Counted from the stretch's first letter, positions 31,286 to 40,691 are shown. The stretch: 64,000 bases of DNA from Flavobacterium limi (GCF_010645075.1 NZ_JAADZV010000007.1:62001-126000), one strand, 5' to 3'. Program-made: numbers and translations. Notes: a model not told the origin generated them from the letters alone.

Positions 31286-33844
31286 ATGAAGATACACTAT
31301 TGCATAATCTTTCTTTTTATAAGCCTCACAGGTTTTTCTCAAACAGAAAATCCGAAAAATCAGGACAGCATCAAAAAAGAAGTGCTGAACGAAATTGTCA
31401 TTACAGCTTCCCGCCGGTCTGAAAACTTAATGCGTTCCCCAATTAGTATTGAGCAATTAAAATCGGCGGAAGCTAAAATAATGGGAGCGCTAAGTATTTA
31501 TGAAGCTTTGGAAAACGTAAAAGACGTGCAGATTATTACGCCAAGTTTAAGCTTTAAAGTCATTAACACCAGAGGGTTTGCGAATACTACCAATGTCAGG
31601 TTTGCGCAATTAGTAGACGGAATCGATAATCAGGCACCACATCTGGGAACTCCAATTGCCAATGCTCTTGGTGCAAATGATTTGGATATTGATAAAATCG
31701 AAATTATTCCGGGAACTGCAGCTGCTTTGTACGGAATGAATGCTATTAATGGTCTGGCCAATATTCAGACAAAAAATCCATTTGAGTATCAGGGAATCAG
31801 TATTCAGCAATTAACGGGTATAAATCATGTTGGTAATATCGATCGGTTTTCGCCAAAAGCATATTCACAGTTTAACTTAAGATATGCTCAGACATTCAGC
31901 GATAAAATAGCTGTAAAACTAAATGTTTCTACCACCGGCGGAACAGACTGGGTTGCGGACGACAGAACCGATTTGGCTCCCAATGCAAATGCTTCAACCA
32001 ACTTATTCGGAACGAACAATCCCGCTTACGACGAAGTGAACGGTTACGGAAACGAATCCGCCAATCGAAAAACATTAAACTTAAACGGCAAAAATTATGT
32101 GGTTGCAAGAACCGGTTATCGCGAAACTGATATTTCTGATTATGAAATTAAAAATTACAAAGCCGATGTTGGTTTCTATTTTCGCCCAAAAACAGGACAC
32201 GAATTATCGGTAACTTATAAAACCGCTTTAATCAATACCATTTATCAGCGCTCCAACCGATTTAGATTAGACAATTATACCTTAAATCAGTTTGCTGTTG
32301 ACTACCACACGCCCGTTTTTCAGGTAAAAGGATATGCCACTACAGAAAATACCGGAGATTCGTATAATATGCGTTCGCTTGCTGAAAACATGGACCGCGC
32401 TTTCAAGTCAGACAATAATTGGTTTGCCGATTATACCTCAGCTTACAAGAATGCGATAACAAACGGATCAAGTGTTCCCGATGCCCATAAAATAGCCCGA
32501 ACAACTTCTGATACCGGAAGATTTGAGCCGGGAACCGAAGCTTATGAAACAAAGAAAAAAGAATTAGTCAATATTAATAACTGGGATATTGGCGCTGCTT
32601 TGCGTGTAAAATCTACTTTGGTTCATGCCGAAGGATTAATCAATTGGGACAAAGCTTTTTCGTCTTCCTTTGAAAAAATCGGCACCAAATTATTAAGCGG
32701 TTTCGATTACAGAAATTATATTATTGTACCTGACGGAAATTATTTTATTAATCCGGAAAACGATTCTGAAAACTTGACGTATCAAAAAACGGGTGCCTTT
32801 ACACAAGTGACAAAAGATTTATTTAACCAAAAATTACGTTTGGGAGCAACTTTAAGAATGGATAAATCCGATTATTTTGATACGAAATTCACTCCGCAGT
32901 TTACAGCGGTTTATTCCCCAAAAGAAAGTTTAAGTTTCAGGGCTTCGTACCAAAACGGATATCGTTTTCCAAGTATTTTCGAAGGTTTTTCAAATGTAAA
33001 TTCCGGTGGTGTAAAACGTGTTGGTGGTTTGAGAATTATGTCTGATGGAATTTTTGAAAATTCATACACAAAAGCTTCTATCGATAAATTTCAGGCTCAG
33101 GTTAACAGCGATGTAAATACGCTCGGTTTAACTCAGGCACAGGCTATCGAAAAAAATAAAAACACGATTCAGAAAAATCCGTACACGTATCTGGAACCTG
33201 AATTTGTAAAATCATTTGAAGTTGGTTTCAGAGGAATGGCTTTAAACCAAAACCTTTTTATAGATGCCGATTTCTATTACAACTCTTATAAAAATTTCAT
33301 TGCTCAGGTTGAAGCGAGTATTCCGAATACAACAGATCCGGCGTTAATTCCGACGTCCTTATATTCCAGAACAACGCAAAACCGTTACCGTTTGTGGACG
33401 AATTCGAAAAGTAAGATTTACAATTACGGAGGAAGCTTAGGCCTAAAATACCGACTTAACCAAATGTTTACTGCTTTAGGAAATGTAACCTACACCAAAC
33501 TTGACCGTACAGATGACAAAGATGGTCTCGAAGACGGTTTCAATACACCGGAATTCAATGTAAACGGAACTTTGATCGCAGAAAACATCTGGAAAAAACT
33601 GGGTGCCAGTGCCAGTGCACGATACCAAAACAACTATGATTATATTTCTTTTTTAGTAAGCGGAAATGTTCCTGCATACTGGACTATGGATGCACAGGTA
33701 AATTACAATTTCAAAAAATCAGGCATTACCACTAAATTGGGAGGAACCAATATTTTAAACAAAGCCTATAGTTCTATTCTTGGCGGACCTTCAATTGGCG
33801 GACTTTATTATTTGTCATTAACCTGGGAAATTAAGAAAATCTAA
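31286..33844 (+). CDS. TonB-dependent receptor, Mo locus
   Basis: An 852-residue outer-membrane receptor without a carboxypeptidase-regulatory domain. Signal peptide about 1-18 (SLTGFSQ), a TonB-box-like LNEIVITASRR (about 33-43), a plug (about 45-165: MRSPISIEQLKSAEAKIMG, NTRGFANTTNVRFAQLVDGI, IDKIEIIPGTAAALYGMNA, INGLANIQTKNPF) and a barrel. The plug and opening are similar in style to receptors for siderophores or metal complexes. Placed after a ModE-like regulator and controlled by a motif shared with the next receptor, it may bring a molybdate or tungstate chelate through the outer membrane. Ligand is inferred from context only. Confidence 0.85.
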   Translation: MKIHYCIIFLFISLTGFSQTENPKNQDSIKKEVLNEIVITASRRSENLMRSPISIEQLKSAEAKIMGALSIYEALENVKDVQIITPSLSFKVINTRGFANTTNVRFAQLVDGIDNQAPHLGTPIANALGANDLDIDKIEIIPGTAAALYGMNAINGLANIQTKNPFEYQGISIQQLTGINHVGNIDRFSPKAYSQFNLRYAQTFSDKIAVKLNVSTTGGTDWVADDRTDLAPNANASTNLFGTNNPAYDEVNGYGNESANRKTLNLNGKNYVVARTGYRETDISDYEIKNYKADVGFYFRPKTGHELSVTYKTALINTIYQRSNRFRLDNYTLNQFAVDYHTPVFQVKGYATTENTGDSYNMRSLAENMDRAFKSDNNWFADYTSAYKNAITNGSSVPDAHKIARTTSDTGRFEPGTEAYETKKKELVNINNWDIGAALRVKSTLVHAEGLINWDKAFSSSFEKIGTKLLSGFDYRNYIIVPDGNYFINPENDSENLTYQKTGAFTQVTKDLFNQKLRLGATLRMDKSDYFDTKFTPQFTAVYSPKESLSFRASYQNGYRFPSIFEGFSNVNSGGVKRVGGLRIMSDGIFENSYTKASIDKFQAQVNSDVNTLGLTQAQAIEKNKNTIQKNPYTYLEPEFVKSFEVGFRGMALNQNLFIDADFYYNSYKNFIAQVEASIPNTTDPALIPTSLYSRTTQNRYRLWTNSKSKIYNYGGSLGLKYRLNQMFTALGNVTYTKLDRTDDKDGLEDGFNTPEFNVNGTLIAENIWKKLGASASARYQNNYDYISFLVSGNVPAYWTMDAQVNYNFKKSGITTKLGGTNILNKAYSSILGGPSIGGLYYLSLTWEIKKI

Positions 33845-33887
33845 AACTCATTCATTAAATAACCAACCAAACTCAATTCTTCAACCA

Positions 33888-33913
33888 TCAGTATTCATTT
33901 CAAAACATACTGA
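33888..33913 (+). promoter_or_regulatory. Shared 26-bp motif, copy 2, upstream of the second Mo-locus receptor
   Basis: TCAGTATTCATTTCAAAA then CATACTGA; 24 of 26 bases equal copy 1 at 31245-31270. The gene start follows after 15 bases, so spacing is conserved too. Confidence 0.7.
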
Positions 33914-33928
33914 AATTATGATCAAATT

Positions 33929-35925
33929 ATGAAATTAAAAATTATTCCCATTTTATTATTTCCGTTACTGTGCTTCAGTCAGCAAAACAATTCAAAACAG
34001 ATTGATTCAGTAAAAACGTCTAAAACTTTTATACTTGGAGAAGTTATTGTGACCAGCAACAAAAGCCATGACACACTCAATACCGTTACTTCAAAAACAA
34101 TGGAATCCCAAAATAAAATGGATGTTTCCAGAGCCCTTAATTTATTGCCGGGTGTTACTTTGACGGCATCAGGACCAAGAAACGAATCGATGGTTTCGGT
34201 ACGTGGTTTTGATTTAAGGCAGGTTCCGGTTTATATGGACGGAATCCCGGTTTACGTTCCGTATGACGGTTATGTAGATCTGGCTCGCTTTACCACTTTT
34301 GATTTGGCTAAAATTGATGTTTCAAAAGGGTTTTCATCTATAATTTACGGTCCCAATTCATTAGGTGGAGCAATTAATCTGGTTTCCAGAAAACCTGTAA
34401 AGAAATTTGAATTTGATGGTTCTTTAGGATTAATTGATACCGACGGACAAAAAAGCAATCTGAATATCGGTTCTGATTTCGGGAAATTTTATGTTCAGGG
34501 AAGCTTTTCGTATTTAGACAGAAAGTCGTATCAGATGTCTAAAGATTTTGTTTCGATGAAAAATGAAGACGGAAAAGAAAGAGACAATTCCTATCGAACA
34601 GATCAAAAAATCAGTTTTAAGATTGGCTGGACACCCACCAAAAAAAGTGAATATGCTTTAGGATACATCAACCAAAAAGGCGAAAAAGGAAATCCGGTAT
34701 ATGCAGGAAGTGACGCTAAAAACTCATTACTGGCAAAACCACGTTTCTGGCAATGGCCAAATTGGGATAAGGAAAGTATTTATTTTATTTCAAACACTAA
34801 TCTGAATGATAAAAACAGCTTCAAAACCAGATATATTATGACAAATTTAAAAACTTACTGATCAGTTATGATGATGCTACTTACACGGCCATAACGAAAC
34901 CATACGCCTTTAAAAGTTATTATGATGATTACACGTATGGAGGAAATCTGGAATATGAAACTCATTTTATTCCTAAAAACAACCTTAAGATTGCAGTACA
35001 ATTTAAAGAAGATGTGCATCGCGAAAACAATCTGGGAGAACCGCTTCGTAAATTTGATGATCAGACTATTACAATTGGAATTGAAGATATTTATAACGTA
35101 ACCGAAAAGTTTACCGTAATTCCGGGATTGAGCTATAACTCCAGAGAAGACAAAAAAGCAGAAGATTACAACAGTACTACAAAAGTAATTACAGATTATC
35201 CGGATGCCGGAAAAAGTGATGCGATCAATGCGCAGATTGGGTTGTTTTATCAGTTGAATGAAACACAAAAATTAGGCGCAACGGTTTCACAAAAAATGAG
35301 ATTTGCCACTATCAAAGACCGTTATTCGTATCGAATGGGGACAGCAATCCCAAATCCGGATTTAAAACCTGAAACGGCTTTGAATTATGAATTGAATTAC
35401 AATGTGGAATTTTTCAGCAAATTACATTTTCAGACCGCTCTTTTTTATAGTTCTCTAACAGATGCTATTTTAAGCGTAAGCAATGTAGAACCAGGAAAAT
35501 CTCAAATGCAGAATTTTGGCGAAGCCCAATACAAAGGTATTGAAGCGCAGTTGACGTATATTCCAACAGAGAAATTAAACATTAGTGCAAATTACACGTA
35601 TATCGAAAGAGAAAACATAACAAATCCGGATATTCATTTTACTGATGTTCCTAATACAAAAGTGATTGGAACTGTCGAATACAGCCCGCTTAAAATATTG
35701 AAATTAATCGCCAATACTGAATTTAATTCTTCCCGTTACAGCACAAGTTATGGTGCAGGTGTTCCTGATTACACACTTTTGAATGCTTTTGCTTCATGCA
35801 AAGTTTTAGAATATTTAAGTATTGATGCCGGAATTAAAAATATTTTCGACAGAAATTACAGTTTGGTTGAAGGTTATCCTGAAGAAGGACGTAACTTTTT
35901 TGTGACGCTTCGTTTTTTTAATTAA
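33929..35925 (+). pseudogene. TonB-dependent receptor split by a frameshift
   Basis: First part: 33929-34861 with signal peptide (about 1-17, LLCFSQ), TonB-box-like GEVIVTSN, plug with SRALNLLPGVTLTASGPR, SVRGFDLRQVPVYMDGIPVY and YGPNSLGGAINLVSRKP. At about 34831-34840 (ATATATTATG) the reading moves by one base: the old frame stops at TGA 34859-34861, while the -1 frame continues as a barrel (YYDKFKNLLISYDDATY onward) to 35925, ending in VTLRFFN. A single missing base in the TAT-rich run explains it; joined, the product would be about 664 residues. A sequencing error is possible. The barrel part shows no further damage, so loss, if real, is recent. Confidence 0.85.
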
Positions 35926-35942
35926 AACTAAAATCAATTTAT

Positions 35943-36530
35943 ATGAAAACTAAAAATTATATTCTAATTCTTCTGATTGCATTTTCATGTACAATGTGTA
36001 ATTCTTCTAAAAAAGAGGATATTGTTTCAACAGAAGTTTCAAAACAAGACAATGACAAACATCCTGTTCTTTCCCCTGCAGATAGTTTAAAAATGGTGAA
36101 TCATCAAATTGAAGTAAAAGGCGATGTTGAATTTCCGCTGCAATTGACTGTTGATTCCTTAAAAAAGATGAAGGTAGTTACAATCGATGATTTCAAAGTC
36201 GTTTGCCAAAGTGGCGAGGTTAAAAAAGACGATAAAATTTGTAAAGGCGTTTTATTAAAAGACATTTTAGAAAAAGCTAAAATCAGGCAAAACGGTCATA
36301 AAGACAGAAACTTCTATATTGTTGCCAGAGCATCTGATGATTATAAAGCAACCTTTTCATGGGCAGAAATCTTTAATAACCCAACCGGAGAAAACACATT
36401 CATTCTATTTGAAGAAAATGGAAAACCGGTTAAAAATGGTGAAATGATTGCGATTTGTAAAAATGATATCAAAACTGGCCCGAGACATGTGTATTGGCTG
36501 AAAAGCTTAGAGGTTTATAAGGTCAAATAA
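35943..36530 (+). CDS. Molybdopterin-domain-like lipoprotein
   Basis: A 195-residue lipoprotein: signal peptide ending in LIAFSC or CTMC (Cys16 or Cys19), a Ser/Asp linker, then a domain resembling a shortened sulfite-oxidase-type Moco-binding fold (VEFPLQLTVDSLKKMKVVTI, FKVVCQSGEVKKDDKICKGV, LLKDILEKAK, FYIVARASDDYKATFSWAEI, GPRHVYWLKSLEVYKVK). The Cys in VVCQSG sits where sulfite oxidases have the Mo-ligating Cys, but the protein is much shorter than YedY/MsrP. It may be a Mo-cofactor or molybdate binding surface protein. It follows the second receptor by 17 bases, so it is in one operon with it, and a very strong terminator ends it. Confidence 0.7.
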   Translation: MKTKNYILILLIAFSCTMCNSSKKEDIVSTEVSKQDNDKHPVLSPADSLKMVNHQIEVKGDVEFPLQLTVDSLKKMKVVTIDDFKVVCQSGEVKKDDKICKGVLLKDILEKAKIRQNGHKDRNFYIVARASDDYKATFSWAEIFNNPTGENTFILFEENGKPVKNGEMIAICKNDIKTGPRHVYWLKSLEVYKVK

Positions 36531-36556
36531 CTTTAAATTTTAAACGCAAAGTACTA

Positions 36557-36612
36557 TCCAAAGTTCTCAAAGCTTTATCCAAATAAAGCTTTGAGAACTT
36601 TGGATTTTTTAC
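36557..36612 (+). terminator. 22-bp perfect-stem terminator ending the Mo locus
   Basis: Arms 36557-36578 and 36583-36604 are perfect complements (they contain AAAGTTCTCAAAGCTTTAT), loop CCAA, followed by six T. One of the strongest hairpins in the window. Confidence 0.92.
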
Positions 36613-36766
36613 TAAACCATGTATAAAATTTGCGTGCTTTGCGGTTAAATCATTTTTTAGGCTTCGTATTTTCAATATCTAATTGTACATTTATAGTATA
36701 AAAGTTCGTTAATAACTTTAAATAAAGAAATTGTTTATTATTTTTACCACATAATTTAAGCATACT

Positions 36767-37642
36767 ATGAGTTCTAACTTTGATAAATTTCAAAAGCGCA
36801 GGTTAATTTCCTCTTATTTTTCGGTTGTATTGAGTGTATTTCTGGTATTATTCCTTTTAGGAGTTCTGGGATTATTCATTATCAATTCAAAAAAACTGGC
36901 CAATGATTTTAAAGAAAAAATCGCCATGACGGTTTTCTTTAAAAACGAAGCTACAGACAGCGTTACCAAAGCATTTGATACCGAATTAAAAAAAGCCCGT
37001 TTTGCAAAATCGTATGTTTACGTTACCAAAGAAAAAGCAGCAAAAGAACACACCGATATCATTGGAGAAGACTTCCTGACCTTCTTAGGAGAAAACCCAT
37101 TACTGAATTCTTACGATATTCATTTAAAAGCAGATTATGTTGAAAGAGACAGTATTGTAAAAATTGAAAGCAATCTCCGCAAAAACACCATGATTGAAGA
37201 CATTGTTTACGACAAACAATTGGTAAACTTAGTAAATGATAACATCAAGAAAGTGAGTATGTGGATTTTAATTATCAGCGGTTTCCTTGCCGTAATTGCA
37301 GTTCTTTTAATCAATAGCTCTTTACGATTATCTATTCATTCCAACAGATTTATTATTAAAACCATGCAAATGGTTGGCGCTACAAAAGCATTCATTCGTA
37401 AGCCTTTTGTAATGCGCAGTGTAAAACTCGGAATGTTAGGTGCTGCATTGGCAATTTTTGCCTTAATCGCACTTTTACTTTATGTGGAAAGCAATTTTCC
37501 GGGATTAGGAATTTTAGAAGACAAAGCTTTAATTGGCTTAGTATTGCTGGCCGTATTCGGTTTAGGAGTTTTAATTACCTGGGTAAGTACACACTTTGCC
37601 ACACAGCGTTTCCTTAATTTAAGAACCGACGATCTTTATTAA
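36767..37642 (+). CDS. ftsX: Cell division protein FtsX
   Basis: A 291-residue ABC-type membrane protein with four membrane helices (about 20-42, 163-187, 214-235 and 255-280) and a large extracellular loop between the first two. The end of the protein (IKTMQMVGATKAFIRKPFVM, about 197-217) is the typical FtsX coupling region. With FtsE it relays ATP hydrolysis to peptidoglycan hydrolases at the septum. FtsE is not in this window. It leads the group ftsX-DUF3098-uppP-truB, an order usual in flavobacteria. Confidence 0.9.
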   Translation: MSSNFDKFQKRRLISSYFSVVLSVFLVLFLLGVLGLFIINSKKLANDFKEKIAMTVFFKNEATDSVTKAFDTELKKARFAKSYVYVTKEKAAKEHTDIIGEDFLTFLGENPLLNSYDIHLKADYVERDSIVKIESNLRKNTMIEDIVYDKQLVNLVNDNIKKVSMWILIISGFLAVIAVLLINSSLRLSIHSNRFIIKTMQMVGATKAFIRKPFVMRSVKLGMLGAALAIFALIALLLYVESNFPGLGILEDKALIGLVLLAVFGLGVLITWVSTHFATQRFLNLRTDDLY

Positions 37643-37667
37643 TTTTAGATCATTAAACAAAAGCCCA

Positions 37668-37688
37668 TCGACTCCGCTCAGGGTGACA
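37668..37688. repeat. TCGACTCCGCTCAG box, copy 2
   Basis: TCGACTCCGCTCAGGGTGACA, between ftsX and the DUF3098 gene; it matches copy 1 at 362-382 except for the two bases after CTCAG. Confidence 0.6.
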
Positions 37689-37698
37689 AATTATAACG

Positions 37699-37950
37699 AT
37701 GAAAAACAATAATAAAGAAATAGAACAACAAAAACAGGAATTCCTTTTTGACAGTATCAATTACAAAATCCTATTAATTGGAATTGGCGTTATCATATTA
37801 GGCTTTATTTTAATGTCTGGCGGAGGAAGTGACAATCCAAATGTTTTTAATGAGGATGTTTTTAGCTTTAGACGTATTCGTTTAGCTCCAACAACTGTTT
37901 TAATTGGTTTTGGAATCACGATTTATTCTATTTTCAAAAAATCCAAATAG
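37699..37950 (+). CDS. DUF3098 membrane protein
   Basis: An 83-residue protein with a cytoplasmic head (MKNNNKEIEQQKQEFLFDSI), a first helix (about 24-43, ILLIGIGVIILGFILMSGGG), a loop with NPNVFNEDVFSFRRIRLAP and a second helix (about 64-79). The signature GGGSDNPNVFNEDVFSFRR is that of DUF3098, encoded between ftsX and uppP in Bacteroidetes. Function unknown; membrane or envelope biogenesis by association. Confidence 0.88.
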   Translation: MKNNNKEIEQQKQEFLFDSINYKILLIGIGVIILGFILMSGGGSDNPNVFNEDVFSFRRIRLAPTTVLIGFGITIYSIFKKSK

Positions 37951-38013
37951 ACTTTCTTAGACTTCAGACATCTTAGATTTTAGACAAATCTTTTCTAAGA
38001 AGTCAAATCTAAT

Positions 38014-38028
38014 GATCTAAAAATCTAA
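38014..38028 (+). repeat. ATCTAAAAATCTAA leader motif before uppP
   Basis: GATCTAAAAATCTAA ends 5 bases before the ATG at 38034. The same kind of motif stands directly before frr (41537-41560), asnS (51875-51892) and recJ (58591-58624). Confidence 0.5.
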
Positions 38029-38033
38029 TTTTA

Positions 38034-38843
38034 ATGAATACATTACAAGCAATTCTTATTGCAATAGTCGAAGGATTAACAGAATACCTGCCTGTTTCTT
38101 CTACAGCACACATGATTTTTACAAGTTCATTTTTTGGAATACAGGAAGATGATTTTGTAAAATTATTCCAGGTTTCCATCCAGTTTGGCGCTATTTTGGC
38201 CGTTGTAGTTTTATATTGGAAGAAATTCTTTGATTTTAGTAAAATCAACTTCTATATCAAATTAGCCTGTGCTGTTATTCCGGCTTTGATTTTAGGAAAA
38301 TTGTTTGATGATAAGATCGATGCTATTTTAGGGAATCCTATTCCGATTGCTGTTGTTTTAATACTGGGTGGAATCGTTTTGCTTTTTATAGACAATCAAT
38401 TCAAAAATCCAACCGTAATCAAGGAAGAAGATATTACCATAAAAAAAGCCGTAACCATTGGTTTCTGGCAATGTTTGGCAATGATGCCCGGAACAAGCCG
38501 TTCTGCCGCTTCTATAATTGGCGGAATGCAGCAAGGATTGGACAGACAGACTGCTGCAGAATTTTCGTTTTTCTTAGCCGTTCCAACAATGCTGGCCGTT
38601 ACAACATACTCTTTGTTATTAAAAACTTATGAAGTTTCCCAACTGAAAGGTTACGAATTATTGACACAATCACCAGACAATCTGAAATTGTTTTTGATTG
38701 GAAATGTAATTGCATTTGTAGTAGCCATTATTGCGATAAAATCGTTCATCGGAATCATAAAAAAATACGGCTTTAAACCATGGGGTTATTACAGAATTAT
38801 TGCAGGAATACTTTTACTGGCTTATTTTTCATTAAATAAATAG
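38034..38843 (+). CDS. uppP: Undecaprenyl-diphosphate phosphatase
   Basis: A 269-residue integral membrane enzyme of the BacA/UppP family that recycles the lipid carrier of cell-wall synthesis by removing a phosphate from undecaprenyl diphosphate. The conserved VEGLTEYLPVSSTAHMIFTS (about 13-32, with the catalytic Glu and Ser) and MMPGTSRSAASIIGGM (about 150-165, with the catalytic Arg) are intact; about eight helices follow the usual pattern. It lies in the ftsX-DUF3098-uppP-truB group; truB begins 2 bases after its stop. Confidence 0.95.
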   Translation: MNTLQAILIAIVEGLTEYLPVSSTAHMIFTSSFFGIQEDDFVKLFQVSIQFGAILAVVVLYWKKFFDFSKINFYIKLACAVIPALILGKLFDDKIDAILGNPIPIAVVLILGGIVLLFIDNQFKNPTVIKEEDITIKKAVTIGFWQCLAMMPGTSRSAASIIGGMQQGLDRQTAAEFSFFLAVPTMLAVTTYSLLLKTYEVSQLKGYELLTQSPDNLKLFLIGNVIAFVVAIIAIKSFIGIIKKYGFKPWGYYRIIAGILLLAYFSLNK

Positions 38844-38845
38844 AT

Positions 38846-39544
38846 TTGAAAACTCCTCAGGAATATTTAGACGGACAAGTTTTACTGATAGACAAACCTT
38901 TAAAATGGAGTTCGTTTCAGGCAGTCAATAAATTAAAATACCTTTTAATTAATAAAGTCGGTTTACCAAAAAAGTTTAAAATTGGCCACGCCGGAACTTT
39001 AGATCCTCTGGCATCAGGATTATTATTAATCTGTACCGGAAAATTTACCAAACGAATTTCTGAGCTTCAGGGTCAGGCAAAAGAATATACGGGAACTTTT
39101 TATATTGGAGCGACTACTCCATCATATGATCTGGAAACAGAAATCGATCAGACTTTCCCAACAGATCATATTAACGAAGATTTAATCTATGAAACTGTAA
39201 AACAATTTTTAGGAGAAATCGACCAGAAGCCACCTATTTTTTCAGCCATCAAAAAAGATGGTGTTCGTTTGTACGAGCATGCCCGTGCAGGAGAAACCAT
39301 TGAAATTGAAAGCAGAAAAACGACAATTCACGAATTTGAAATTACCAGAATTGCATTACCGGAAGTTGATTTCAGAGTCGTTTGCAGCAAAGGAACCTAT
39401 ATTCGCTCGCTGGCCTATGACTTTGGAAAAGCAATGAAATCCGGTTCACATTTAACTGTTTTACGCCGCACTAAGATTGGCGATTACAATGTAAAAGACG
39501 CAATTGATATCACGCTGTTTGAGGAAAACTTTAAAATAGAATAA
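38846..39544 (+). CDS. truB: tRNA pseudouridine-55 synthase
   Basis: A 232-residue enzyme making pseudouridine 55 in the T-loop of tRNAs. The catalytic motif HAGTLDPLASGLL is at about 48-60 (Asp53), with RKTTIHEFEI, VVCSKGTYIRSLAYDFG (the conserved Arg and Tyr) and LRRTKIG. The start is a TTG (38846-38848), two bases behind the uppP stop; there is no ATG before the conserved LLIDKPLKWSSFQA, so TTG must be used, which is unusual here. Translational coupling with uppP is probable. Confidence 0.92.
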   Translation: MKTPQEYLDGQVLLIDKPLKWSSFQAVNKLKYLLINKVGLPKKFKIGHAGTLDPLASGLLLICTGKFTKRISELQGQAKEYTGTFYIGATTPSYDLETEIDQTFPTDHINEDLIYETVKQFLGEIDQKPPIFSAIKKDGVRLYEHARAGETIEIESRKTTIHEFEITRIALPEVDFRVVCSKGTYIRSLAYDFGKAMKSGSHLTVLRRTKIGDYNVKDAIDITLFEENFKIE

Positions 39545-39550
39545 AAATAA

Positions 39551-39585
39551 AAGCACATTACAAATGTGACGACAGTAATGTGCTT
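39551..39585. terminator. Hairpin terminator between truB and a possible small minus-strand gene
   Basis: Perfect 11-bp stem AAGCACATTAC (39551-39561) with GTAATGTGCTT (39575-39585). On the minus strand it is followed by TTATTTTTATT, so it fits best as a terminator for the small minus-strand frame at 39632-39709, and can serve truB too. Confidence 0.75.
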
Positions 39586-39631
39586 GTTCCAGCTTCCCGA
39601 TTAAAAATAAAATTATTCCATACTTTGGGAT

Positions 39632-39709
39632 TTAATAATGAGGGATGTTTTTTCCTCCAAATAAAAGTCTTGAAAAAAAATCGTAGAATTTTTCGAATAA
39701 CGTTTTCAT
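39632..39709 (-). CDS. Possible 25-residue amphipathic peptide
   Basis: ATG at 39707-39709 opens a short frame coding MKTLFEKFYDFFSRLLFGGK followed by NIPHY. The first 17 residues would form an amphipathic helix with Phe/Leu on one face and Lys/Glu/Arg on the other. A hairpin terminator follows about 46 bases downstream on the same strand. Such short membrane-seeking peptides occur as type I toxins or regulators, but this one may also be chance. The remaining part of the 374-base gap 39545-39918 is A/T-rich with no other gene visible. Confidence 0.35.
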   Translation of the reverse strand: MKTLFEKFYDFFSRLLFGGKNIPHY

Positions 39710-39918
39710 AATAGTGTATTTTTAAATTATTAAATATTAAATAAAACACCAATTAAAAAAGTAAATCAGAAAATAAATAGTAGAAATGGGATTATATTAC
39801 TAAGTTACAACATTTAATCTTATAAAAAACATTTTTAACGTATTTTTTATTACTAAAAATCTTGTTTTCAGCAATTTACCTCTAAAGCAACACCTTTAAA
39901 CGATTTTTCAGCAGAAAA

Positions 39919-40536
39919 TTACAATCTGTTATATTTTATATTTTCCATAATTTCGACTAATTCTTCCTGAACCGAAATTCCCTTGTCTGCTAAATACCAT
40001 AATTGCAAATCGGTTTTGATCTTTTCATCCACAACGCCAAAATCCCTTTTATAATTCGCCATCAATTCTATTGCTCCTTTTGGCCTTGGACCCCAGTCAG
40101 TACGCACAATTCCAGCTTCTTTACAAATCACAATAACTTTTGGGATTGCCCTTCCTCCATTAGTTAAATATTGATTCATTAGCTCTTCATTTTCATCTCT
40201 TAAAACAATCCTGAGATCAATTTTCTTATCTGATACCAAAGCCATCTTGTTTAATATTGGAAGTATTTGGGCAGCATCACCACACCATCCTTCAGAGATT
40301 ACCAGCCATATATAATGATTGTCCAGATTTTGCAATTTCGAAATTACATCTTCAGAAATTTTGATAGTTTTCTCTAAACGATTCATTCTGGCCTCATTCA
40401 AACTGGTATAATGTGTCAAACTTTCAGATTGTTCATCACCGGTTGATTTTCCTTCTGACAATAAATCAGTAACTAATTTTCGATATTCACTATAAGAATG
40501 ACTATTGAATAATGCTTTGGCTACAATACTTTTCAT
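39919..40536 (-). CDS. Thioredoxin-like protein with a WCGD motif
   Basis: A 205-residue cytoplasmic protein of the thioredoxin-fold family common in Bacteroidetes (Thioredoxin_9-like). The active-site region is EGWCGDAAQILP (Trp84-Cys85-Gly86-Asp87), so only one Cys is present where thioredoxin has CGPC; it cannot be a classical dithiol reductase. A cis-Pro region GRAIPKVIVI is recognisable and the C-terminus is long and helical. The start is the ATG at 40534-40536; the upstream 15 codons of the open frame look unconserved. No operon partner. Confidence 0.82.
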   Translation of the reverse strand: MKSIVAKALFNSHSYSEYRKLVTDLLSEGKSTGDEQSESLTHYTSLNEARMNRLEKTIKISEDVISKLQNLDNHYIWLVISEGWCGDAAQILPILNKMALVSDKKIDLRIVLRDENEELMNQYLTNGGRAIPKVIVICKEAGIVRTDWGPRPKGAIELMANYKRDFGVVDEKIKTDLQLWYLADKGISVQEELVEIMENIKYNRL

Positions 40537-40691
40537 ATTTCTTTCGTTTTGATTCCATAAAAATACACTTTTTAAAAACATTGCTGAATGACTTTTATCA
40601 CATTTAAAAAAATTCAGAAATGCAGCAGAAATTTAATTCGAAAAGAACAATTAATTTTTTAAAACTCTATTTCAAAAAAACAGAATATGTC

